From Limnobaculum xujianqingii (GTDB taxonomy: Bacteria > Pseudomonadota > Gammaproteobacteria > Enterobacterales > Enterobacteriaceae), in assembly GCF_013394855.1 (NCBI RefSeq), contig NZ_JABMLK010000001.1, forward strand, positions 1-64,000: DNA of 64,000 nt, written 5' to 3'. Each line of letters opens with the position of its first letter. The stretch's first letter is position 1. Under the pieces are notes generated by a model. That model saw only the letters and a program-made list of their open reading frames with translations. It did no database searches and had not been told where the DNA came from. A program made the translations under genes and the position numbers. Of the stretch, positions 12,973 to 20,475 are shown piece by piece.

Positions 12973-13305
12973 ATGTCAGGCTCTGGTGGGGGTAGTTATG
13001 GCGGCCAGTTCGGCCAAGCTGATTTTGAAGTTACCTGTGAAAAACTTACGATTGATACTCAATTGAGCTCACCGGACCCACAGGTCGTGACTCAGTTAAC
13101 AGTCGGCGACATCCTGAATATTGCTCAAATCAATTCTCAGGGTTCTTTGCTTACAGTCGCGATATATAACGGTAAACAAGCCGGTGGTATTGCGTCACCC
13201 TATATTCAGCGCCTGCGTGACTGCATTATCCACGGGACAACCTACGTTGCTAGGGTGACAGCCATCAATGGTGGCCAGGTCAGGGTCAGCGTGTATGCGG
13301 TATGA
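12973..13305 (+). CDS. Small protein with Gly/Ser-rich N-terminus, first gene of cargo operon
   Basis: A 110-residue protein beginning MSGSGGGSYGGQFGQ, a flexible glycine-rich tail, followed by a compact beta-rich domain that ends NGGQVRVSVYAV and has two cysteines (residues about 23 and 79). I do not recognise a named family. After methionine removal the N-terminus would be Ser-Gly-Ser-Gly-Gly-Gly. It heads a four-gene operon and shares ATGA with the next start. GAGG lies five bases upstream of the start. An exposed tail next to a QueC-like enzyme suggests a carrier or modification substrate; that is inference. Confidence 0.75.
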   Translation: MSGSGGGSYGGQFGQADFEVTCEKLTIDTQLSSPDPQVVTQLTVGDILNIAQINSQGSLLTVAIYNGKQAGGIASPYIQRLRDCIIHGTTYVARVTAINGGQVRVSVYAV

Positions 13306-14543
13306 GTAACAATCAAATGTTAACTGAGAATACCATTACGATTGCAGGGGGGACTTATCATGAGATCTGCCTCCATCCGGGAAATCACCAGGTTTATGGT
13401 TCTGCCGGAAGAGCTGCATCAGCATTAGCAACGCTTAGTGTAAGCGTCGATCTTCATACCTATGCTGATGATGTTGTCAGTTCAGTACTTCGGGATCGCG
13501 CTCATTTTGAAAACCTCACATTAAATACTCATCTGGTACAGGAATCAGTCATGTTTCACTACGAACATGGCCTGGTAGAACCTCGCATATTCAACTATCC
13601 AGATACACCTTACCCATCAATGACAGTAACAGCGCCCTTTGCTCTGCGTTATGGAATGCTTGAAGGCTCTGCTATCGTCGATGCTGATTATGCAGTATAT
13701 GATCCCCAGAATGTGGTCAATCCAGAGCCATTCACAGCTAATGGATCCAAAGCGAAGCATCTAGCGCTGATACTGAATCGCTATGAAGCAAAAGCGCTTA
13801 GCGGTCAGAACGAGTTATCCGACCAACAGCAGGCGGAATTTCTTTATAATAACGGTCATGCTGAAGTTATTATCATTAAACAGGGGCCAGCCGGAGCACT
13901 CATTTGCGATAACGGTAATATCTCATATGTTCCTGCATATGAGACAAGCTTTGTGCACAAGATTGGCTCAGGTGATGCGTTCGTTGCTTATTTTGCCTAT
14001 GAATGGATGCTTAATAAAAAAACAGCTCATGACGCAGCAAACCAAGCCTCGCTTGCCACCGCTTGCTATTGCGAAAGTGGGCTTTTTCCATCATCCGAAG
14101 GGCTGGCAGCTTTCCATCCCAACCCCATAAGGCTCTCACAAAAATTCATCGATGGTGGCAATAGAAAGGTTTATCTGGCTGGCCCTTTTTTTACACTTGC
14201 ACAGCTGTGGCTTGTTGAGCAGGTACAACGTAACTTGAGTGATCTGGGACTGGACGTTTTTTCTCCCTATCACAGGATTGGCCACGGAACCGCAGAAGAA
14301 GTGGTTAAAAAAGATCTTGACGCGATACGGCAGGCTGACATTGTTTTTGCGATAGGTGATGCACTGGATTCTGGCACAATCTATGAGGTCGGTTACGCTC
14401 GAGCAAGGGACATTCCAGTGGTATTTTATGCAGAGAACGAATCGGAAGAAGACCTAAAAATGATGGAGGGATCGGGATGTATTCTCTGTACTGATTACGT
14501 CACCGCAATCTATAAAACACTCTGGGTGGCAGCTCAAAAATGA
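13302..14543 (+). CDS. PfkB-type kinase fused to nucleoside 2-deoxyribosyltransferase
   Basis: A 413-residue two-domain protein. Residues 1 to about 280 form a ribokinase-like PfkB fold, with an NRYEAKALSG (N-x-x-E) magnesium motif and a GSGDAF catalytic-base/anion-hole motif near residue 223. Residues about 287-413 match nucleoside 2-deoxyribosyltransferases: VYLAGPFF, D-x-x-x-I-x-x-ADIVFAI and DSGTIYEVGYARA with the expected catalytic glutamate. The fusion implies that phosphorylation of a sugar or nucleoside and base exchange or release act on linked substrates. It overlaps both neighbours by 4 bp (ATGA). Substrates are unknown. Confidence 0.8.
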   Translation: MSNNQMLTENTITIAGGTYHEICLHPGNHQVYGSAGRAASALATLSVSVDLHTYADDVVSSVLRDRAHFENLTLNTHLVQESVMFHYEHGLVEPRIFNYPDTPYPSMTVTAPFALRYGMLEGSAIVDADYAVYDPQNVVNPEPFTANGSKAKHLALILNRYEAKALSGQNELSDQQQAEFLYNNGHAEVIIIKQGPAGALICDNGNISYVPAYETSFVHKIGSGDAFVAYFAYEWMLNKKTAHDAANQASLATACYCESGLFPSSEGLAAFHPNPIRLSQKFIDGGNRKVYLAGPFFTLAQLWLVEQVQRNLSDLGLDVFSPYHRIGHGTAEEVVKKDLDAIRQADIVFAIGDALDSGTIYEVGYARARDIPVVFYAENESEEDLKMMEGSGCILCTDYVTAIYKTLWVAAQK

Positions 14544-15145
14544 AAACCGCACTTTTGCTTTCTGGTGGAATGGACTCTATTGCCATCGCATGGTGGAAAC
14601 GTCCAGATATCGCTCTGACTCTCGACTATGGTCAGCATGCTGCTGAGGCTGAAATCAAAGCGGCTTCTGTCACCTGCCAGACACTCGGGATTGAGCATCA
14701 CGTAATCCGTATTGATTGTCGTTCTCTGGGGTCAGGGGATATGGCTGGTACCGAAGCGGATCCGAATGCGCCATCCAGTGACTGGTGGCCGTACCGTAAC
14801 CAGATGCTTATCTCACTGGCGGCCATGAAGGCTATCACTCTTGGCGTTACCCATCTGTGGATAGGCACAGTAAAATCGGATGAAACTCATCTTGATGGCA
14901 CTTCGGGCTTTGTCAGCAGAATAAGTGATCTTATGGCGTTCCAGGAAAGCGGTATGGTTGTAGAAGCTCCGGCAATTGAGTTATCAACATCTGAGCTTAT
15001 CAGGATTTCAGATGTCACGCCGGGCGGGCTAGCTTGGGCACACAATTGCCATAAGGCAAACATCCCGTGCGGCAGCTGTCGGGGATGCAATAAGTATTTT
15101 CAAGTTCTGGATGATATTGGATATGATCTGGACCGATCTCGGTAG
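14540..15145 (+). CDS. QueC-like 7-cyano-7-deazaguanine synthase family enzyme
   Basis: A 201-residue adenine-nucleotide alpha-hydrolase-fold protein. It has the PP-loop SGGMDS at residues 8-13, a conserved YRNQMLISLAA segment and a zinc knot of cysteines 170, 177, 180 and 183 (PCGSCRGC). Canonical QueC converts 7-carboxy-7-deazaguanine to preQ0 with ATP and ammonia and is usually about 230 residues. No queD, queE, folE or tgt lies nearby, so this copy probably relies on the host's deazapurine supply or does different chemistry. QueC relatives are known in phage-defence contexts, including type IV CBASS (Cap9). Confidence 0.8.
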   Translation: MKTALLLSGGMDSIAIAWWKRPDIALTLDYGQHAAEAEIKAASVTCQTLGIEHHVIRIDCRSLGSGDMAGTEADPNAPSSDWWPYRNQMLISLAAMKAITLGVTHLWIGTVKSDETHLDGTSGFVSRISDLMAFQESGMVVEAPAIELSTSELIRISDVTPGGLAWAHNCHKANIPCGSCRGCNKYFQVLDDIGYDLDRSR

Positions 15146-15797
15146 TCCCGTGCCTCGGGAACAGTCGCTCAGTTATCAGCCCGTCAGTTGGCCTGTTGGA
15201 GAACCATTTTTTCTGACATCACCTCCTGAAATTGTAGCACTGCCCGTACTAAGTGATGTGATCGAAGGCCGCAGAACCCGGCGTAGTTTCGGCCATGTCA
15301 GTCTGGCCCAATTATCTCAATGGCTCTGGCTGACCGGCAGGGTCATGGCTGTAGGGCATTCAAATTACGGGTTTCCGCTTACACAACGCCCCGTGCCTTC
15401 TGCCGGAGCCATACATCCCATTCATATCGTTCTTTCCAGGTCTGATCAGGATGGCTGGCAACTTTACCTGCCTGATATGCACGCGTTGACGCCGCTGCTT
15501 ATTCCGGAACAGACTCGGTCTGAAGTTCGTGACGAGTTATTACCGGTTATTGATATTCAGAACGGTATTGTTGTCAGGTTTATCGCCGAGCAGGGAAAAA
15601 CGTCGGCGAAATATGTGAATGCAGATAGCCTAATCTGGCGGGATGTCGGTGCCCTAGTTGGTCAGATGGCGCTTGTTGCTGAAGCGCTAGCCTGTAATTT
15701 CTGCCCGATGGGCATTACTGGTCATGACTGGTGTGCCAGATTAAAATTGGAAGGTCGTCTGGTGGGTACGGGGCTGGCGGTCTTTGGCTCGCGATGA
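15111..15797 (+). CDS. SagB/ThcOx-like nitroreductase-fold protein
   Basis: A 228-residue flavin-dependent nitroreductase-fold protein. The N-terminal VIEGRRTRRSFGH and LSQWLWLTGRV segments and the RPVPSAGAIHPIHI motif match SagB-type dehydrogenases, which oxidise azolines in peptide maturation or related substrates using FMN. The start overlaps queC by 35 bp; an ATG at 15123 is an alternative. It is the last gene of the operon, and its 3' end overlaps the convergent glycosylase gene by 57 bp. Its substrate here is unknown. Confidence 0.75.
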   Translation: MILDMIWTDLGSPVPREQSLSYQPVSWPVGEPFFLTSPPEIVALPVLSDVIEGRRTRRSFGHVSLAQLSQWLWLTGRVMAVGHSNYGFPLTQRPVPSAGAIHPIHIVLSRSDQDGWQLYLPDMHALTPLLIPEQTRSEVRDELLPVIDIQNGIVVRFIAEQGKTSAKYVNADSLIWRDVGALVGQMALVAEALACNFCPMGITGHDWCARLKLEGRLVGTGLAVFGSR

Positions 15798-16586
15798 GCG
15801 GGGGCGTAGTTTAGCAAGAGGCTGATGACGCAGGTTTTCGATCAGGCTGAATACGGTACTGGAAGAGGCCTGCATTTCGTACCAGATCAGTGCATCCAAT
15901 TCTGACGCTTTAACGCCCATTGCTTCACTGAACTCAAGGAAGAGCTGCTCCAGCTTAAGGTAATCACGCTCAACCGTCAGATTACTTGGGAAAAATCCGG
16001 CCAGCAGTCCAGCCCGCAGAATATGAATATCCAGAATGGCTACATCATCGGCACTGAGCCAGTTGCGTGCCACCCATGAAGCCGTTTTATGTCCGATGCC
16101 AGGTATTGAGATCAGCCAATCTCGAAGAACGCGCCCTGAATCCGTTGGAGGTACTTCCACGTTGAGTTTGTTCAGCGCTGCCGAGAGATAGCGGGATTTC
16201 TGTCTGGCAAAGCGGTAATGCACTGATTTACTGCCGGTTTTAATTGGTTGTGAAAGCCATTCATAAATAAGTTCTTCTGGTGGAGGCTCAGCGTTGAACA
16301 CACCATAATCTTTTAGCTTATTGAATGCGGCAAGACCTACTGCAGCCGGAATACCATGTCCGCCCAGCAGACATGCACCCACTTCTTCTTTGAGCGTTCG
16401 TCCGAGCTTGTAATTAACAGCATTAACCTTCAGGCGGCGGGCCAGCACCTGATAGGCCCAGTAGGCCGGGGATGGGAATGCCTCAATTCTACCCCACGAA
16501 ACGCCCGGGAGAATATCCTGTTCTGGAGCTGGAAAATCCAAATTGATAACTGCAGGTCCAATGAAGACCGCTCCCCGCTGTGTCAT
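15741..16586 (-). CDS. OGG-type DNA glycosylase/AP lyase-like protein
   Basis: A 281-residue protein with a helix-hairpin-helix GPD core: ISIPGIGHKTASWVARNW carries the lysine used by bifunctional 8-oxoguanine glycosylases, and AILDIHILRAG carries the catalytic aspartate. The N-terminal part differs from housekeeping OGG or MutY, so the base recognised may be different. GGAGG precedes the ATG, which overlaps the methylase stop (ATGA), so the two genes are coupled. OGG-like proteins are reported partners of QueC-like proteins in type IV CBASS (Cap11). Confidence 0.75.
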   Translation of the reverse strand: MTQRGAVFIGPAVINLDFPAPEQDILPGVSWGRIEAFPSPAYWAYQVLARRLKVNAVNYKLGRTLKEEVGACLLGGHGIPAAVGLAAFNKLKDYGVFNAEPPPEELIYEWLSQPIKTGSKSVHYRFARQKSRYLSAALNKLNVEVPPTDSGRVLRDWLISIPGIGHKTASWVARNWLSADDVAILDIHILRAGLLAGFFPSNLTVERDYLKLEQLFLEFSEAMGVKASELDALIWYEMQASSSTVFSLIENLRHQPLAKLRPRSSRAKDRQPRTHQTTFQF

Positions 16587-17254
16587 ACTACCTCCAGACC
16601 ATATTTGGCATTCAGCCAGTGGATAAGTTCGTTACGCTCTGTAAGTTCCATTCGTTCGATGCGCTCATAAAGTCGGGTGCGGCGACGGATCAGCGTCTGC
16701 CTTTCTCGGTAGTTGCTACCCATGTAGCGGGCATCATGCAACCTATCAGGTATATCAAAATTCATCCAGACACATTCTTCGCGAACACCCGTATGCGTCT
16801 TGGCGTTGAACCGCTCACAACGCCAGCTGTTGAGTATTTCGTTATAAATTGAATTTTCATAACCGGATACCATTACCATGCAGGGCAGCGTGACGAGCAG
16901 TTGCAGCAACTGGCGATGGTTGTCATCTGTATATTCATGACGATAAATCTTGCTGCGTTTACGTGTGCTCTGAACATAGGGCGGATCGGCGTAAATCAGC
17001 TCATTGCCTTGGTAAGGGAATGAGCTGAGATAGGCCACGGCGTCATCTTGGATAAGTTCGCAGGAAACCTCATTGTTGCCATGCCAGAGGTTAATAACCT
17101 GCTGATCAAGATCAATACCAATATTACGGTTTGCGGGCAGCTTGTTGCGCATTACAGCCCCCCCGCCAAGGTGGGTTTCAATATATGTTTCGTGCACTGG
17201 CATCAGGTTGATGAGTCGCTGATAGCACTTGCCTTTACCACCGGGATATCTCAT
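16583..17254 (-). CDS. D12-class DNA adenine methylase
   Basis: A 223-residue Dam-like N6-adenine methyltransferase. It begins MRYPGGKGK (SAM motif X), has ETHLGGGAVM (motif I) and the catalytic ADPPY (motif IV), and then YTDDNHRQLLQLL. I prefer the ATG at 17254 because the family starts at this point; a TTG 15 codons upstream is also open. It has no partner restriction endonuclease; instead it is coupled to the glycosylase gene. The target sequence is unknown. Confidence 0.82.
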   Translation of the reverse strand: MRYPGGKGKCYQRLINLMPVHETYIETHLGGGAVMRNKLPANRNIGIDLDQQVINLWHGNNEVSCELIQDDAVAYLSSFPYQGNELIYADPPYVQSTRKRSKIYRHEYTDDNHRQLLQLLVTLPCMVMVSGYENSIYNEILNSWRCERFNAKTHTGVREECVWMNFDIPDRLHDARYMGSNYRERQTLIRRRTRLYERIERMELTERNELIHWLNAKYGLEVV

Positions 17255-17260
17255 ATACTC

Positions 17261-17284
17261 ATCATCGTCATTTTTGACGATGAT
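17261..17284. promoter_or_regulatory. Perfect inverted repeat before the methylase start
   Basis: ATCATCGTCA and TGACGATGAT are separated by four bases, just upstream of the methylase ATG. In the mRNA this would be a hairpin directly ahead of the start codon and could restrict translation. If translation instead begins at the upstream TTG, it is coding sequence. Confidence 0.5.
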
Positions 17285-17389
17285 GTCAATTCCAATCAAT
17301 ACCGAATATGTCAGAACTTATTTCAAATCACATAAACAATCAGCGAGTAGTTTACGTTTAATAAACACAATTACAATATTTCTGCTTTA

Positions 17390-17653
17390 CTAACATGGTA
17401 ATGAGATGATTTTATATAATAAAAATGTTTGCCTTGTTATGGGAATAGATGCGATAGATAATGGATACGAACTTTCATGAAACATGTGAAAACGCATAAA
17501 AGCATTGTGTAGATGTTTATCGAAGGGATACCCGGTGAGGTTATGTTGTTCAAGCATCCGTCCACGAAAGATATGAAACATGCGGGCTTTCCAGTAATCC
17601 GGAATATCTTTAAAAAAGTTGACGTGAAAGCCAGCATGTAACCATGCATCCAT
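17390..17653 (-). CDS. Doubtful small ORF upstream of the dGTPase gene
   Basis: An 87-codon reverse-strand frame rich in aromatic residues and histidine (LHAGFHVNFFKDIPDYWKAR). I recognise no family, and a stop codon lies directly before its ATG. It may be the degraded end of a longer gene. The rest of the 17300-17733 gap shows no other feature. Confidence 0.25.
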   Translation of the reverse strand: MDAWLHAGFHVNFFKDIPDYWKARMFHIFRGRMLEQHNLTGYPFDKHLHNAFMRFHMFHESSYPLSIASIPITRQTFLLYKIISLPC

Positions 17654-17733
17654 CGTTTACCGAACGCCGGTGTCATTCTTATTCCACGTTTGAAATTAAG
17701 CAGGCAGGCCATACTCTGCAAATAGGGGATGCT

Positions 17734-19101
17734 ATGACACACTTCACCAAAAGGATCTGGTCTGAACGTCTGGGTAACAATAACAGGCGGCCTAATGAAA
17801 TAAGATCTGAATATGATCGTGACCTTTCCCGGCTGATCCATTCCTCTGCCTTCAGGCGTTTGCAGTCAAAGACGCAGGTGCTGGGTCTGGGGGAGAGCGA
17901 CTTCTATCGGACACGATTGACCCATTCGATGGAGGTCGCGCAGATTGGTGCAGGGATCTTGTCGCAGTTAAATAAACGCTATGAAAGCGGTAAAACGGTT
18001 GAGTCTGAATTTCTGCCCGAACAGAGCCTGATACAGGCTATCTGTCTTGCACACGATATCGGCCATCCACCCTTCGGACATGGTGGAGAGGTTGCGCTAA
18101 ACTACTGTATGAGGGCACATGGTGGATTTGAAGGTAACGGGCAGACGTTGCGAATTCTTACCCGACTTGATAAATATACTGAGTCCAATGGACTGGATCC
18201 CACTCGACGACTTATCTTAGGCGTGCTGAAATACCCAGTGAGCTACTCTGAGGCTGTTAACGAAAATATTTACGGTCAGTCACAAGCAGACAGCCGTGAA
18301 TGGCTGTTCAAGTCATCCCAATATAAGCCTCCCAAATGCTATTTCGATTCCGAAACGGACATTGTCGGTTTTGCTCTCAGCCCCTTTGATGGCAAAGACA
18401 CGGCGCTATTGAAATCCTTTAGTGAAACCAAGGGGCCGGGCAAGCACAAAAAAACGGAATACAAGGCGTTGGATACAACGATCATGGATTTAGCAGATGA
18501 GGTTTCTTATTCACTCCATGACCTTGAAGATGCGATATCACTGAGAATGATCGACAGAAACATGTGGATGGAGCATTTTAGTGACAAGGCTCATCTATTT
18601 GAAGACTGCCATTGCAGTTCGTTTGATCTGACAGTTGATGTCGTGGCTGATAAACTGTTCGGCAAGAGCTACCTTCGCAAGGAGTGTATTGGAACACTAG
18701 TCCATCTGATGATCACTAGCGTCACGCTCCAGGTGCAGCATCAAAATTTTAAATGTGGGGTGCTTCGCTACAAAGTGGCTTTACCTAAAGAAGTGAATGC
18801 CCTACGCAAGGCAATCTTTAAACTGGTCGAAGATAAAGTTATCCGGCATGAAAACGTTCAGCTATTGGAGTTTAAAGGGCAGAAGCTGATTGTGGAACTG
18901 TTTAATGTGCTAGCAAATGATCCTGAGCGTTTTCTTCCGTCACAGACCCGCAGCACCTATATAAAAGAAGCTGAAAAAGGCGATGACCAAAAAATGAGGG
19001 TCATCAGCGATTATGTTTCAGGTATGACGGATGATTATGCTACTCGCCTGTATGAAAAGATCTTTGTTCCGCGCAAAGGCTCTATTTTTGACAGGCTCTG
19101 A
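17734..19101 (+). CDS. dGTP triphosphohydrolase-like HD-domain protein
   Basis: A 455-residue HD-superfamily protein of the Dgt type, which hydrolyses dGTP to deoxyguanosine and triphosphate. The metal site is intact: RLTHSMEVAQ near residue 64, LAHDIGHPPFGHG near residue 105 and IMDLADEVSYS near residue 250. I chose the ATG at 17734 (MTHFTKRIWSERL), which has AGGGG upstream; the frame is open 30 codons further. Chromosome-borne dGTPases can protect against phage by depleting dGTP, which fits the cargo context. Confidence 0.85.
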   Translation: MTHFTKRIWSERLGNNNRRPNEIRSEYDRDLSRLIHSSAFRRLQSKTQVLGLGESDFYRTRLTHSMEVAQIGAGILSQLNKRYESGKTVESEFLPEQSLIQAICLAHDIGHPPFGHGGEVALNYCMRAHGGFEGNGQTLRILTRLDKYTESNGLDPTRRLILGVLKYPVSYSEAVNENIYGQSQADSREWLFKSSQYKPPKCYFDSETDIVGFALSPFDGKDTALLKSFSETKGPGKHKKTEYKALDTTIMDLADEVSYSLHDLEDAISLRMIDRNMWMEHFSDKAHLFEDCHCSSFDLTVDVVADKLFGKSYLRKECIGTLVHLMITSVTLQVQHQNFKCGVLRYKVALPKEVNALRKAIFKLVEDKVIRHENVQLLEFKGQKLIVELFNVLANDPERFLPSQTRSTYIKEAEKGDDQKMRVISDYVSGMTDDYATRLYEKIFVPRKGSIFDRL

Positions 19102-19206
19102 TTTTTATCTCAGAGTAGAAAAGGTGTTTCGAATGAAAATCAAATTCTGGTACATCGTATAACCGTGAACCAGTTCAACTGACGGCGGATATTTACCAAC
19201 GCTTCT

Positions 19207-19238
19207 ATTAAGTCGCACTAAAGAGGTGTCGGCTTAAT
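19207..19238. terminator. Possible bidirectional hairpin between convergent genes
   Basis: ATTAAG with CGCAC pairs with GTGTCGG and CTTAAT between the dGTPase gene and the convergent reverse-strand gene. There is no clear T-run, so the terminator role is tentative. Confidence 0.35.
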
Positions 19239-19245
19239 AGGGGTG

Positions 19246-20238
19246 TTAGTTTTCAAGCTGTGAGTCATCAATAGTAATATTGAAGTCCTTTCCAGAAATA
19301 TTCAGGGTAACATTATCTCCGTTAACTGATATAAAATCTGCATAGTTAGATAAAAGACACTCCTCAGAATCCCTTGCTCCCTTAATTGTTCCGTAGGCTG
19401 TATTGAAGGCAAATCCCTCAGCGATTGAGTATGAGTACCCATCATAGCCCTGTTCGTATAGCCCATCAGTCCCTTTTGGGTAGTTTAAATAAAGCTGTTT
19501 GTTGTACTTGGGTTTGAATGCATTAATAACAGCTTTCTCCGCGTCGGCTATTATCCTGTGATAATCAAAAGAGAAATTGAGATCTTCATCGTCTAGCTCA
19601 CCTGTCCCGCTAAAAGATGTTAGGATGAGTGGCTCTACTTCAAATAGAAGCAGGTAAGTCTCATCGCTAACCCTAGCACCAGGTGAACGTTGATCCTCTG
19701 CGGCTAAAATATCCATGCGTGCTTTATGGCCTTTTTCTATTAACCTACTGTAGCTATCCTGATTTTTCTTAGCGATTCCAACGTAAAGCAAGTCGAATGT
19801 CATCATTTCACGATAGTTATCAAATCCAGTGACTAGGCTCTGCTTCCTTCCGCGCCTCATTAGCAAGCCATCGGGCGTAGCCTTGAATACCTGATCTCTT
19901 TCAAGATATACATACAAGGAGTCTTTATTGGCTTGAACCTGAAGTTTGAACTCATCCGGTGCACGCTTAAAGAAGTCCATTCTTTCGATATGAAGGAAAC
20001 CACTAGATGATGCGCCTGAGTCAAGTTTGATTTCAATCTCAAGTAACCCTTCCTTCGATTCTTCAATTTTGCTAAAGCTAGCTTTGGGTCTACCGCAAAT
20101 CATATAGAAATGACTGCGTCGCAATCTATCAATGACATTTTGGTCGTCGTCAGTAATGCCTGCCGCTTGAGTATTTGAGATTGGCGGAGCTACGAGCACA
20201 AGATGTGCACTGCATGCTTTTCTATCGTGGGTTGCCAT
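19246..20238 (-). CDS. Uncharacterised protein with a GIY-YIG-like core
   Basis: A 330-residue protein of no family I can name. In the middle, LLYVGIAKKNQDSYSRLIEK is followed by histidine and arginine, and later AEKAVINAFKPKYN. This order (Y-V-G, then R and H, then E with K-P-x-x-N) resembles GIY-YIG nuclease-fold proteins, but the match is weak and the catalytic set is not certain. The N-terminal 130 residues look beta-rich. It is divergent from the RHH regulator and convergent with the dGTPase gene. Confidence 0.6.
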   Translation of the reverse strand: MATHDRKACSAHLVLVAPPISNTQAAGITDDDQNVIDRLRRSHFYMICGRPKASFSKIEESKEGLLEIEIKLDSGASSSGFLHIERMDFFKRAPDEFKLQVQANKDSLYVYLERDQVFKATPDGLLMRRGRKQSLVTGFDNYREMMTFDLLYVGIAKKNQDSYSRLIEKGHKARMDILAAEDQRSPGARVSDETYLLLFEVEPLILTSFSGTGELDDEDLNFSFDYHRIIADAEKAVINAFKPKYNKQLYLNYPKGTDGLYEQGYDGYSYSIAEGFAFNTAYGTIKGARDSEECLLSNYADFISVNGDNVTLNISGKDFNITIDDSQLEN

Positions 20239-20442
20239 AGAATTTCCCTAAAGATAAGTAGCTAATAGCCAAAGTCTGAGAGTGCGGTTTATTTCCAGTC
20301 TTGAACACTATCTCAATGATCTATAGATATATTATAGCCTCTTAGTATTGTTAGTAAACTGGCGTAGACTGAATCCAGCACTCACACAAGTCACATAACA
20401 TTTACTTCATGATACAAAAAGTGCAATAATTAAAAAAATGAA

Positions 20443-20475
20443 TCAAATTGAAATCAAATAGAGGTCAAATTAAAG
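20443..20475 (+). promoter_or_regulatory. Three 11-bp direct repeats, likely operator
   Basis: TCAAATTGAAA, TCAAATAGAGG and TCAAATTAAAG follow each other with an exact 11-bp period up to the GTG start of the RHH regulator. One helical turn per repeat suits cooperative binding by ribbon-helix-helix dimers, so autoregulation is likely. The third repeat overlaps the AAAGG ribosome site. Confidence 0.55.

Noticed and set aside
14540..15145. Dpd-type 7-deazaguanine DNA modification cluster or queuosine operon
   Set aside because: No DpdA/TGT-like gene, queD, queE, folE or Dpd helicase genes lie nearby.
14540..16586. Type IV CBASS system
   Set aside because: QueC-like and OGG-like genes are present, but there is no CD-NTase, no TGT-like gene and no recognisable cyclic-nucleotide effector.
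17437..17841. A 134-codon reverse-strand frame overlapping the dGTPase start
   Set aside because: It runs antisense into conserved dGTPase codons and has no recognisable motif.
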